From: Lucifuga dentata
Taxonomy: Eukaryota > Chordata > Actinopteri > Ophidiiformes > Bythitidae
Direction of reading: 5' to 3'
Length of the DNA stretch: 64,000 bases
Assembly: GCA_014773175.1 (NCBI GenBank)
Contig: VXCM01001497.1
Location: 31,401-95,400 of the forward strand
Shown here: one piece after another, positions 12,539 through 24,640 of the stretch
Layout of the letters: each line of letters opens with the position of its first letter
How positions within the stretch are numbered: position 1 is the first letter of the stretch
Position numbers and translations under genes: made by a program
The notes under the pieces: generated by a model
What the model was told of the DNA's origin: nothing
The model's database searches: none
The model's input: the letters and a program-made list of their open reading frames with translations, nothing else

Positions 12539-13723
12539 GTCTGTTCCTCAGTATGTAGCTTTCCAACATGTGTGGGACCTCCTGCTTGCAGGACCAGAGC
12601 TGCATGCCACTGTCTCAGCACAGTAATGGATGTCCCGTTTGTTGCACAGACAGACAGACAGACAGTGGCAGGCCTCAGCTCAGCCGAACTGTCCACCCGA
12701 GGATGAGTTCCTCCTCTGTTTGGGGAAAAGGATGTGATCTCACTCGTTAAAAATCCAACCTATGTCGCTTGCCACTCATGACTTAATCCAGGCTTCTCCT
12801 TTGTGCAGCTCTTCCCCTCCCCTTCCCCTCTTCTCCTCTTACTTTCTCTTGCTCTCTCTGTTTCTTCCCGTCTCCCTCGACAACTCCAAGTGGGACTATA
12901 AGGCTGCAGATTCGTTGCCATTTGGTAAATAGCTGAGTTGCATTGGTATACTAAACACAAAACTGACCCTGTATTCTGCAAGGCCAAATGCTTTAAAAAC
13001 AAAGACTGCCTCAAATTGTTGGCAATAACAAATGCAAGTGTACAAGTGAGAAAACAATATATACTCATAGAACATGCCATAAAAGATCAATTCTAAATTG
13101 TAATTAGCAACTTTATCCAGTTATTTGTGTTGCAAAGAGAAGGTTCTTTTATCCAGCATGCAAATTTCAGTTGTCACTATGTGCCTGTGTGTATCACTGG
13201 CATTAGGGACGTAACTGTAGTGACTGTAATCTCTCATCAACTGATTGTGCATCTGTTTTTTTGTTTTTTTTGTTTTTTTTTGGGGGGGGGGGGGTTTGTG
13301 CCACTTTCTCAAGGACTGTTGTTTTCTAGTGTCATTTACTGGATTAAATCAAATAGAGTATTGTTATTATTATTATTATTATTCTGCATCACGTCATACT
13401 TTAGGGTGGCATCATTATGTCAGCGGAAATGAGAAGTGAACATATGGGCTTGTTCAGAAAAACAAATACAATGGACAATTGACAAGCTCAATAATATAGT
13501 TTTACATATTATTAATACTTTAACCCTGTCGTCATCCTGGCTGGTGATGGCTTTCCCCTTCCAACAGTTTCTCACACTGTCTTGCTTGTAACATATTGCC
13601 AGGGCAGCTGTGTGCATGTGGCAAGTGATCGTGGCACTTCATAACTCAAGCTACAAAGAGAGAATGAGAGTGAGGTAATTGATATACATCATGTCGACAC
13701 AGCTTGTTGGACTCAGAGAGATT

Positions 13724-13761
13724 TTTTTTTTTTTTTTTTTTNTTTTTTTTTTTTTTTTTTT
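13724..13761. repeat. poly-T with single-N gap (13742)
   Basis: Homopolymer interrupted by one N. Confidence 0.8.
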
Positions 13762-13955
13762 ACAGAGCAATTTTCAAACATTCAACATCTTCCTGTCATT
13801 TTTCATTTACTGGCTAGTGCTATCTTAAAGTCACAATTGTTAATTTTATTGATGTAAATTTGAGTTCAGTTCACATATTCATTAACTTAATGGTTTAAAA
13901 AAAAATCAGCATTTTGTTTGTCAGCTGATTTAGTGTTTTATTTAGAAACTTGTGC

Positions 13956-14009
13956 AAAAAAAAAAAAAAAANAAAAAAAAAAAAAACAAAAAAAACAAAA
14001 TAAAAAAAC
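13956..14009. repeat. poly-A with single-N gap (13972)
   Basis: A-rich run with one N, just upstream of TTAA-element copy C. Confidence 0.8.
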
Positions 14010-14163
14010 CTTTAACAGCACCAGAAAACAGTAATAACTCTGATTTCGCTATTGCCTGGTGTTATCCCTGTATTTAAAGACCTGGTTTCAATGCTATGTT
14101 TTGACTTGTGATTTAGTTTATATTTGCATCACGGATCATATCTTTAATATATTTTATGGCAAA

Positions 14164-15151
14164 TTAGGCACAAAGGTCAATACTGGCCATTTTGCATGTT
14201 TGATCCCAATATATACAATCTGCATACATGTTATGTTACTGACAACCATTTCCCAAAATATACTACTAGAATGGTACATATTAGAATTATTTTTCTTGCC
14301 TTCCTGCCATTGGTTTCAGTTCATTCCTATGCTAAAATTTTTAGAGACATGAAAAGTGCTTGATATAGGTAATTCATCATAACAAACACTTTGTCTATTA
14401 CATTTTTTGTCAAAGTAAGTTTATTTATCCGGTCCAACACAAAGTTTCATAGAAGATAATGTATGTCTCTGCCAGGGAATATAGTCCTAGGAGAAGATGG
14501 CTTTTACTGAGAAACTGAAAATGATTGTTCCTTCTACATTTGGACATACAGTAGGTGTTAGGTGAAACACTGAATTTTTAAGATGAGTGTATCACTTGAA
14601 CATTTGATTTTGAAAGATTGAGGGATCTGACAAAACAACAGGAAAACTAAAATGCAGTTTTATGTTTTGGAAATTGGTTGTCAAAAACGTAATATGCGGC
14701 TAGCATTTCTTCTTCTTCTTTTCCTTTCGGCTTTCCCTTCAGGGGTCACCACAGCGAATCATCTGCCTCCATCTAACCCTATCCTCTGCCTCCTCTTCTC
14801 TCACACCAACTAACTTCATGTCCTCTTTCACTACATCCATAAATCTCCTCTTTGGTCTTCCTCTAGGCCTCCTGCCTGGCAGTTCCAACCTCAGCATCCT
14901 TCTACCGATATGTTCACTATCCCTCCTCTGTACATGTCCAAACCATCTCAGTCTGGCCTCTCTGACTTTATCTCCAAAACATCTAACATGCGCTGTCCCT
15001 CTGATGTACTCGTTCCTGATCCTATCCATCCTCGTCACTCCCAAAGAGAACCTCAGCATTTTAGTCTCTGCTACCTCTAGCTCTGCCTCCTGTCTTTTCC
15101 TCAGTGCCACTGTGGGTTTAAATACGCAAAATCATGGCTATGGTCCTTTAA
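14164..15151. mobile_element. TTAA-type element, copy C, split by a LINE
   Basis: Left end near 14164 with GCATGTTTGATCCCAATATA; right end GGTCCTTTAA at 15142-15151. The interior matches copy D (for example the GTATGTCTCTGCC and GAAGATGGCTTTTAC blocks). The right inverted repeat is broken between 'gcggctagcat' (14692-14706) and 'gggtttaaatacgc' (from 15115) by the minus-strand LINE tail. Confidence 0.7.
14707..15114 (-). mobile_element. LINE tail, RTE-like, 5'-truncated
   Basis: The minus strand encodes 123 codons (14739-15110) of a LINE C-terminus: LRFSLGVTRMDRIRNEYIRG, then LRWFGHVQRRD, GRRPRGRPKRRF and the terminal IRCGDP. This C-terminus is widespread in fish RTE-type elements. The 3' end at about 14707 is a (GAA)n tail. 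The element interrupts a TTAA-type element (copy C), so it inserted later. Confidence 0.85.
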
Positions 15152-15218
15152 GACATCCTGGATTGACCAGTACATTGTGGGACTATCTTCACATATAGCT
15201 CCCCTACACCACCACACA

Positions 15219-15261
<43 letters not shown>

Positions 15262-16656
15262 AGACACTCATAATGTTCATGATTCTTCCCAGTCTCTTCC
15301 CTCTGACATGAGCTGTGGGTGTAGCATGTGCTGCTTGCAGAACGCCTCCTGTGGAGATGCAGACAGAAAGGAAAGTTTCTCAAGGCTGCTGGCCAGGAGA
15401 GCAAGGAGAGCAGGATGTATGAAAGGAAAAGAAAGACAGCAGATGAAATACTGGCTTGAGAAGGAGTAGAAGGAGTAGTCTGTCTTTCTGGATATCTATT
15501 CAGCTGTCTAGCTTTTTCTTTCTAACACATTCCCTTTTTTTTTAAGAATCATCTATCAAATTTGTACAAGTCCAGCATGGTGTTATTTAATGCAGTAAGA
15601 TATAACTTCTATATGATGTTTCAATACAGTGGAACCAGAGGGATGCACATGCAGATCCAGGCTTGAGGGAGTCCGTATTCATGGAAACGCTCAGGATCAA
15701 AGAAGGCAAAATGAGAAGGGTGATAAGGAACATCCTGAATAGGTGACCAGAGAGACAGCAAGAGATAATGAAGTCACAAAGTTGTCCCTGTCCTCGCAAG
15801 GGACAAATTTATTACCCTTTGCATTTGCATCACCTGGGGGTATACCGGTATTCCCCAATTTGTATACTGCTAGCCCAGGGGATAAACTGTCAGCATGTCA
15901 GTCAGACTTCAGTGCTGCTGAGGAAGTTTCACCCAAAGCAAACTGACCCAAGAAACTGGCCCAACCTGATGTCTGCTGTTGGTAACTGGAGGAGGATGTC
16001 TAGAAACATATTCCTGGTTCCAGTGTCTTCTAGGTGATCGTTTATTAAAATTTACATAATCAGATTTACCTTAGATTAAAGCAGTGTTCTCACAGGATAC
16101 ATTTAACCTAAGTAGGTCCTGTAATTGGAATTATGACCAGTTACATCATTGATTTGAATCCCATTAGAATCTATCATGTTTGTAATTGTTCAACTGCAAA
16201 GTAAAATTTCTGGACTAAATTACATTCTCCTGAAAACTCTGAAGACCGTATTCTTATTTTACAGCCAACACTTACTTCACTGAATTTCAGGCATCACTTC
16301 AAAAAGGAAGGAATGCTCTATCTCTTACATAGTAAAAACAATTCTAATTATAAGACCTTCTTGAGTAAAACTAATCCTGTCAGTGTTCCTCAAAGTGATA
16401 CTCTACCAAAAGTCTATCTGGGTTTGTAGTTTCCTGCTAATATTCCTATAGCTTTGGTGACCATCTTCACAACCAAAAGAAACTATCAAGACGTCCATAG
16501 AAATTTCTCAAACCACTACTGCAGTATACTGAACATATCTTCAAATTGTTTTCTTACAATATCCACTGGTGAGAATTGAAGCTTGATTAAGATTAAGTTG
16601 TTAAAGTTTATCTAAAACACAAAGGTCACCTATAAAATGTCATTTATTTTAATGAC
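15152..16656. other. intergenic, no gene recognised
   Basis: One CA array (15213-15258); otherwise nothing identifiable. Confidence 0.5.
15213..15258. repeat. (CA)n microsatellite
   Basis: CA array just downstream of TTAA-element copy C. Confidence 0.95.
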
Positions 16657-17210
16657 TTAACTTACCATATCGGTGATTTTGCATGTTACAACAAATGCAA
16701 CCTGCATGCACATTACATTACTGTAACCATTTTCCAAAAATTACAACTGGATCTTTAAATTTTAGAATTGTATTTCATGCCTTCCAGACTGCCATTGGTT
16801 TCACTTCTTTCTAGTAAGCTATAAAAATAAAATGTGTACAGACTTGAAACATGCATGAGATAAGTCAAGTTTATTACAGCCCATTATCACATACAATGGC
16901 TCAGAGGGCTTTACAGTAATTCATCACAGAGAACCAAGCGTCATTCTTACTTTTTGTTGAAGTTACTTAATTTAACTGATCCAAACATGGAGCTACACAG
17001 AAGAAAATGTATGTCTGCGCCAGTGAATGTAGTCCCAAGAGAAGATGGCTTTTACAGAGAAATTAAAACAGCCGTGCCTTATGCAATCGTGAACAAGTGT
17101 TAGCAAGCGAAACACAAAGTGTGTTTATCATGTGAACATTTGATGTAATGGTTGGTGGTAATACAAAGTATATGCAGGTAGTATTTTTTGGGCTCAAACC
17201 GGTCCTTTAA
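16657..17210. mobile_element. TTAA-flanked element, copy D
   Basis: TTAA at 16657-16660 and 17207-17210 flank a body starting CTTACCATATCGG and ending CAAACCGGTCCT. It shares the GTATGTCTGCGCCAG...GAAGATGGCTTTTAC core with copy C. A stretch near 16861-16915 has no counterpart in A or C and is probably a later insertion. No coding capacity. Confidence 0.7.
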
Positions 17211-18574
17211 TGTGTGTGTGTCTCCCACACGCACTGTGGGGTGTTCCTGAGGAAGTGGAGGGGGATGATTTGCAACAAGGTCAATAACCAGATTCAAGCT
17301 GAGCCATTATAGTTACATAACACAAGTCCTGGAGCACTGGATCACCTGGATGCCTCTTTCATTTTAATTTTTTTAAGGCTTTGTGGTAAACTGGAGGCTG
17401 AATCGATGGCAGCAGTAATATACAGATGCTTAGTCGCCAACGGAAGAAGCAGAGGAAAGTAATGAAACATCATTGATAAAATCTGTTTCCATCAGCATGT
17501 ATTGAAATGGATATCTGCTGTGTATTGATTGATCTTTTTTCTGATACGTCAACATTTCCACCTCAATTAAACTTTTGTGCAATGTTTCACCTTTTTTGTG
17601 CAAATTTTCTGACATTTCCATTCAGGTTCTTTCATGCTTAAATTCAAAATGTGCATAGAATCATTGGATTGTAGTTAATGTAAATCTCTATTGTTCATAG
17701 GCCACAAACACATTATCGTATTTGTAGTAAGTAAAGATTTGTTTTCTCTGTTACCTGTGGACATGTCGTATTGCTGGAAAGTGTCTGGATCTTTGGTATT
17801 AATTGTGTCAGCACAGTTGACCACACAATGCACCCTCATCTACACATTCATTCCACTGAGGAATGTGTTCCACAATCAACCTTATCAGGCATTTTGTCTG
17901 TTTTGTCTAAGGGGCATCCGAAGAGGGCTTGACGTTACGACTGATAGGCATTTTTGGAATACACACCTCTCTCCCTTTGTGTTGCCCATTCCCTTCCCAT
18001 CGTGTCATTCCCTTCTTCCCTTTCTGTCCTCTTTCTCACTCTGTTTTTCCCACATCCCTCCTTTCTTTACTTTCCTTTTGTCAACTAAATCTTTTTACCA
18101 GCATTTAAAGCAGATCAGCCATTCTAATCTAATTCTAATTCCACCTTCTTTCCCTACCCTCGCAGTTAATTGGAGGGGTTATGCCACAAGTACATTTTTG
18201 ATGATGTTGTGATTGGCACAAAACTTTTTTTTCTTCCAGAAGTTCTCTCTAACTGATCCCTCCTCTGTCTAGGAAGTACGTTGTTACCTTGTTCCCAGGC
18301 CTACCTTCTGTACCCCTACCCCTGACCCTTAACATCCATTTGATTGATTGTTAGGAGGCCGCTGGAGCTGTGTCTCGATTGGCTCCATATGAAAACAGTG
18401 CCGAGAGGTCATCTATAACAATCATTTTCAGTGGCTCATTATTCCCAGACCAAACAGCCCAAAGACCCAATTTCCTACCACGCTGTTCATAAAAGTGACA
18501 GATGGCCAAAACCTGGAAAAGCTTTCCTATAATCGTTAGCCCACTGAAGTGCTACATACAATGCTCTTTAGTAT

Positions 18575-18580
<6 letters not shown>

Positions 18581-18612
<32 letters not shown>

Positions 18613-18631
18613 NTCTCTCTCTCTCTCTCTC
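18581..18631. repeat. (TC)n microsatellite with N (18613)
   Basis: Dinucleotide run broken by one N. The length is uncertain. Confidence 0.9.
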
Positions 18632-18765
18632 ACCCACTCCTTCCACCTTCTGTTCATTTTTTCCAAGGTGAAGAATGTGAAGGAGGAAAAGGCAGTGTGT
18701 TTAATAGCTTTAGGCCATATTCCACCCAGTTCAGCTTTCCTCCTCTTCATGTGGCCCTCAATATG

Positions 18766-18896
18766 AATCCAACACACAAATATTTGCCAGGTAGTTTATC
18801 TCTCTCTCTCTCTCTCTCTCTCTCTAAAGGNAATCCAACACACAAATATTTGCCAGGTAGTTTATCTCTCTCTCTCTCTCTCTCTCTCTCTAAAGG
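18766..18896. repeat. 65-bp exact direct duplication around a single N (18831)
   Basis: 18766-18830 and 18832-18896 are identical, including a (TC)n run. Probable unmerged contig overlap. Confidence 0.9.
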
Positions 18897-20674
18897 CTCA
18901 CTCTACCTTAACGTGGGACAGCACTTAAAGCCACATGGACAGACACAGGCCAAGACAAGGTTCCCTTTCATCCTATGGACCCACCACTCTCTGGTATTCA
19001 GGGTCATCTGGTCACTTGAACAAGTCTGCACCCCTCTGTGGCTGCCTGTAAGGGTCTTTTCTTGCTGGGGAAGTGTCTGTGTGATAAATGTGTGGCTTGG
19101 AACAACAGCTGAGATGAAGACTTGGCTCAGCCTTCCCGCTGCCTGTTTCAGACACAAGTGTGGTTTCCTCATATCTTGGCTCTTTGTCATGAATGACCTC
19201 TTTCATTTTTCCCCACCTCCAATAATAACCAAACTGCTCTATTCAGCATTTTAAAAAGTCTTCCGTTTTTTTTTAAGAAGTTTTTTTTTTTCTCATATTT
19301 ATTTCCACTTCAGTTTTTTTTTTTTTTTNTTTTTTTTTTTTTTGTTTGTTTTTGTTTTTTTTTGGCAACATGAAATGCTAGGTCATTGCAGTAACTGTAT
19401 CTACGGCATGGCGGTTTGCAGGATTGTGGGCTGGTGGGTGGGCGGATGTAGTGAGTTGAGAGATGTTCAAAGCATGTATCCTGTCCACTCTGTTTTTACA
19501 TGGGGTCTTGCTTTTGGCTTGTTTACTCTCTTGTATTTTTGCTCCTGTAGAGNAAAAAAAAAAAAAAAAAAACTTCTGCATAATCTTGGGCTGTGTAAAC
19601 ATGCATGCAAATCAGATTAATGGCAATGACCTGTGGAATTCCCACATCCTTTATGTTTAATAAATCATCCACCCAAATCCAGATCTTACCTTATAACCAT
19701 TTGTGTAAGATCACTCTCTCAGTTGATTCATCATGGTGTCATTTTCTCATTGAAGTCAACCACCATTTCATCAGATAAAAATAGGGGGCCTAACCCCCAT
19801 CTCTCTCAATCATCTTTCATCCCGGGTTTGTGGCCCTCCCATATGTGCCTCTAATATCTCCCTTGTGTCTCTGAAATGTCAGTGCAGAGGAGCGAGCATG
19901 TACTTGCTCGCTAAGGATTTCTCATGGAATGCGCCGTTTTCGGTTCACCCCACGTACGTTGCCTGTTTTGATAGGCGGTGATTGTGGAGTATTTATTTTC
20001 CTACTGGGTGTGGGAAACCCAACCTGTTGGTACACTACCATTGTGAGGTGAGTTGCTGTTTCTTGGGAAGCTGTGACTCACGTGCGCGCATAAACGTACC
20101 CATGCAAACGTCAACATACTCAATTTGATTAGATTAGATTAGGTCTGTAATTAATGAACAGGCCTACATCAATGCCCATCTCAAGGTGTTATTGGATAGT
20201 GGAGGGAGAAAAAAGGGGATTCTACCAGGGAAATGTGAAATTGGTCTGCAAAACTGGAGAAGGATGAGCCAAATTGGATGCAAGACTTTTTTGAAGTGAA
20301 TGGAGTTGGGTTTTAGTTTTTAAATTATGTTTTGTGTATGCGTGTGGCTGTGTGTCTACATTTTGGGTTTCAAAAAGCTAACATATCTTGTTGTGCATGC
20401 GTTTTACTTAAATATGCAAGATCCGTACATATGTGTGAGTGTGCATGCATCGTTCTGTATTGAGTGTACATGAGGGAGACCGAGGTGTGCATGTCTTTTC
20501 CTGTTTGTTTGTGTTTGGTAGAAGAAAGCCCTCACAAGTCGGAAAGGTTAAGCCCTAACTATCTGACTCATTGGTGAATGGTGGAGGTCTGGGCTTGGGG
20601 CTTAGTGGAGGAGGGGTCAAAAAGACAGAGAGAGTGAATGATGGAGGAGGGAGAGAGAATTGAGAATTGTTGGA

Positions 20675-20709
20675 GAATTGTTTTGCAGGAGGCCCCTGCA
20701 AAACAATTC
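20675..20709. repeat. perfect hairpin, 15-bp stem and 5-nt loop
   Basis: GAATTGTTTTGCAGG, loop AGGCC, CCTGCAAAACAATTC. Intergenic; function unknown. Confidence 0.85.
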
Positions 20710-21574
20710 CCCTGATGTTGGACCATTCACAGACACAGGAAATGCTTGACCTCACACCCTGAGAAATGTCCACAGTGGTCCACTTGTGTTAAAGGTGTAA
20801 TTGGGCATAATTAGGAGCTGGCAGAGAGAGAAATGGAGACGGACTTGCGTGCTCCACATGCCTTCCTTCCCCATGCCCGCCTCCGTCTGGCAGCCTGCGA
20901 CACACCGGAGCCAAACTTTTGCTTCACAGATTTACAGCAAATACCATCTCTAAACAAGCAAGGAAATTTTCACAACAACAAGGATCCTTTCAGCGCTGCT
21001 ACTTATTTTCAGGCTATAGCAGGAAAGGTAGAAAAGTTCCTCACAGGCTGTTTATGCAGTTGTTACTCTCAATGTTGTGTAACTAAGAGAGTCGACTGTT
21101 AGCAATCCGCTAAACGTGCACATCTTAATTGGATCACCATGCTCTACACAGGAAACAGAATTATCCATGAGATGGTTCTGATACAGACATGTTTGAGATA
21201 AAGAACTTAGCACATTTGCTCATGTCTCTTTTTTGACCCTTCACCCTGACATCAGTTTCAATCCCTCCTTTGTCTTGGCCTAAGTTCACAGGAAGAGCAA
21301 CCTCAGGTGGTGTGGCAGCACTGAGGTCAAAATGCATTCCCATGCCTTCCACAGCAGTTCTGCATACATCATCCTCCTGGGACACAATTTCTTTTTTTTT
21401 TCCTCTTTGTCTTTCTTTTGCTCTCATTCATATCCTTAATCTTACTCAAACATGTATGGAAAACACCAATATCTGACATGAGCTCACCAAATAGCCAGCT
21501 GCTTCCTCTCAGAGGCCCGGCTGAGTCAGGAATGCACTTTCGTTTGGACCCTTCATTCATAAGAAATAAACCAT

Positions 21575-21707
21575 CGACCCGCATGCAGGGGGTTTTAGTG
21601 AGAGTAAGGGCTGTCAGCCATTGACATGATAGGGGGTTGGNCGACCCGCATGCAGGGGGTTTTAGTGAGAGTAAGGGCTGTCAGCCATTGACATGATAGG
21701 GGGTTGG
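21575..21707. repeat. 66-bp exact direct duplication around a single N (21641)
   Basis: 21575-21640 and 21642-21707 are identical. There is no simple repeat inside, so this is a clear case of duplicated contig ends. Confidence 0.9.
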
Positions 21708-22908
21708 GTTGGGGAGGATTTGGGTTTGTGGGTGGGAGAAGGCTTGTGAAAGGGATCATAATGTGTACAGCATGGTGCAGATCTCTCTACAGCTGCTCCT
21801 GTACCATCAGTTTTGCAACAGAAGTTAAAACTGATCAAACGTCCCCATCTGGGTTTTTGGTGTCACTTGGTTTCACTTTAAGTTAAGGAAACAAAAAAAG
21901 TTCAGAATTATGGAGACTGAAAGACACTGAAATCACTCATTGCTCAGTACGTTTACATGCATGCTATTCTCATCTGTACTCTGATTAAAGCAAAATGCAA
22001 GTCAGAATTAAAATGATGTTTATTTAATTGGCTTACAAGGGGAAGTGCCCCAAGCAGGCAAATGCATGCAGAAATTTTTCATGATGATTGTAAATGTAAA
22101 GGTTGATCATTTACAAGTTTGAATAAACCAGTTTACAATCACATAATCTACTGTACATCTGCTACTCAAAGTGCATCAGCGTGGATCTGATTATGGCATG
22201 TACACACAATAGAAAAAATGTATTTATTGGCTTAATGGGAGTAGAAAGGAAGTTTTAATATGCATGTAAACATACTGACTGGAAAAAGGCAACAGAAAAC
22301 CACAGAGGATCAAATGAAAGAGGGGCAAGACTGGAAATGAAAGAGAGCTCACAGGGGAGGGAGCAGGAACAGATGGGGGTGGGAGAGTTGGGGTTAGCAG
22401 AGAAGTCAGAGGAGTCAGTGATCACTCAGGAGGTCTGGAACTCTAACCTATGACCCCATAGCAGAGCGGATGCCACCATGGTGAAAATGTGAGAGGTGAG
22501 GTATGTGAGCCCCCCGAGCCCTGGCGGAAACCATTCCCCCATGATGAATGGGATGTTAGCATTGACACAAATTGGCCCATAATAATGACACAAGGCTGCT
22601 AAGCACACAGAGACAGAGTAACAGAGTGGGAATTACAAAGCGAAAGACAAGACAGAAAGAGAAGAGAGAAAGAGAAGGACAGGAGAGAAAAAAAGAGAGA
22701 AAGTCAGAGAAGATGAAAACATCTTGCAGGAAAGAATTACCTTACCCAGTAGGATAGAGAGAGCAGGGAGCGACAGATTTATGACCAAGGGCAACTTTGG
22801 TGTTTTCTCTCCACTCTCTTGAATGCCAGGATTGTAGAAAGGCCTGGAGTTCAGAGGGCCCCTACACAGACAGACAGACTGAGGGGTTGATAGAGAGACA
22901 TACAGTCT

Positions 22909-22947
22909 TCTCTCCTCTCCTCTCCTCTCCTCTCCTCTCCTCTCCTG
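22909..22947. repeat. (TCTCC)n pentanucleotide repeat
   Basis: About seven pentamer units. Confidence 0.9.
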
Positions 22948-24004
22948 ATTACATCACATCCAGTATACTGCTAAAAATAGCCACTGACTTCCCAGGCTGA
23001 ATCAGGAGAAAACTGTGGCATCCCTTTTTATAGCTTCTGCATGACACAGCATGTTGATGCTCTCTTCTTTTTTCTTCTCCTCCTTTCGTGAAAACAAGGC
23101 ATCCCTCTGTTCTTTAGGGAAACACATGTATTAGATTAGGCATGTTGGGAGGCAAGGGTCACACTCCTGTCAGTAATTGAAATGCGATTATGTATGAGCT
23201 AACATGATTACAGGGATGGGGGGAGGTGATTGAAAGGTGAATGCAAGCCCATGATGTGTGACTGCTCTCTTTTTCCTCTGCGGACATTCCAAAGGTAATG
23301 GAAAAAGAAAGAATCCCTCTTCATACAGATTGGAAATGAGTAAAAGTTATTGTTATTTAAATTCCACTCAGTTCTTTGATGTAGAAAATGAGGGTTACCT
23401 CTAATCATTTTGTGTGCAATAACATACACAGCCACTTCCATGTTTTATGCTTTATTTCAGCATCCACCATGACCCTTTAAAGAGCAAGAATTCTGTCTCA
23501 ACCCCAACCAGAGCCTGTGTTTCTCTCAGTTGAAGGGAGGAGAAACAGCCTTGTGGATATCTAGATGCTTGTAGGTCACTAACTAGAGAAAAAGGAGGGG
23601 AAGTCCTTCACCTTATTTTGCCTTAATGTCACAAAGTCATTAAAGACAGAATTTGAGTTTGGACTGAATCTCATTCAGTCAGATTTAATGCATTTGTTGG
23701 GTTTAATTTTTTTTGCTGATAGATGATGTCACTTTGGAGTTGCAAACGTCTTGGCCAGCAACAATGAACTTGAGTTAACTTTATTAAAAAGCTTCAACTC
23801 AGCTGACCCATCCATTCATGTGCTCTTTACAAACACCCACCGGTGAACAGTGACTTAAGTGAATTCCACAGTAACATACTGATCGAGAAGGGCATTCATT
23901 GGAGCACATACCAACACAAAGGCTGAACAAGCCTGGACAAATTAGTCTTGTTCTAATAAAATAAGCTTTTTTTTTTTTGTCCTGTATTTAACCCATTCTA
24001 ACTG

Positions 24005-24305
24005 CTAGCAGTGGACAGTGAAAGCGTGGCATCCTGGGACCAGCTCCTGGTCTAAGCTTAGTATCTCAGTCAAGGGCAATGGTAGGAGCATTAATTTAAC
24101 AAATACACACATGCACACACACACACACACACACACATACAGTATGCACACGCACACATTTTGTGACGTTGGAGGAAAGCAGAGTACCTGGAGGAAACCC
24201 ACTCAAACATTGAGAACTCAGACACTCCACACACAGGAAGGACCAAGGTCAACATGAGGCTTTGTGCCCATGACCTTCTTGCTGTGAGCCAACAGTGCTA
24301 ACCAC
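24005..24305. repeat. common fish interspersed repeat fragment
   Basis: Carries GAGTACCTGGAGGAAACCCA and, further on, TGACCTTCTTGCTGTGAG with CAACAGTGCTAACCACTA, sequences that recur through many fish genomes in repeat copies. A (CA)n tract (24105-24136) lies inside. No coding signal. The family is not assigned. Confidence 0.5.
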
Positions 24306-24439
24306 TACTTTATTTGTCATAAGATACAGTATTTTTTAAGATTTCAGGATCTGTACCTGGACCACAGTATCGGTTGGTAGTTTATCATTGGATAAATAGG
24401 TCATTGTTTTTCATTGAGAATGATTGACAAAAATATCAA

Positions 24440-24640
24440 AACATGCCAAAGTTTTACAGTGTTTACAACATTTATTTTTTTTTAATTCCTGGATCTACCC
24501 CGGATCCAAATCTGGGTTCTTCCTGGGACCATGCCCCACCTTCCCCCCAAGTTTTATCAAAGTCATTTCATAGGTTTTTGTGAATAATCCTGCAAATCCA
24601 TAAACACACCTCACCTCCTTGGCAGAGGTGTAACGTGTGC
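24440..24640. repeat. dispersed repeat, copy 2
   Basis: Second copy of the repeat seen near 11860-12090, same orientation, ending CACCTCCTTGGCAGAGGTGT. No coding capacity. Confidence 0.55.

Larger units (their letters stand above)
12301..14163. other. intergenic, simple repeats
   Basis: Two CA arrays, an (ATT)n near 13364-13383, a T/G homopolymer junction at 13257-13294, and poly-T and poly-A runs with N gaps. No gene seen. Confidence 0.5.
17211..24004. other. intergenic, possible regulatory stretches
   Basis: Mostly unique sequence with simple repeats and two assembly duplications. The stretches at 18340-18545 and 19880-20075 are complex in composition and repeat-free, so they are candidates for conserved non-coding elements. 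No coding exon recognised. Confidence 0.45.
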
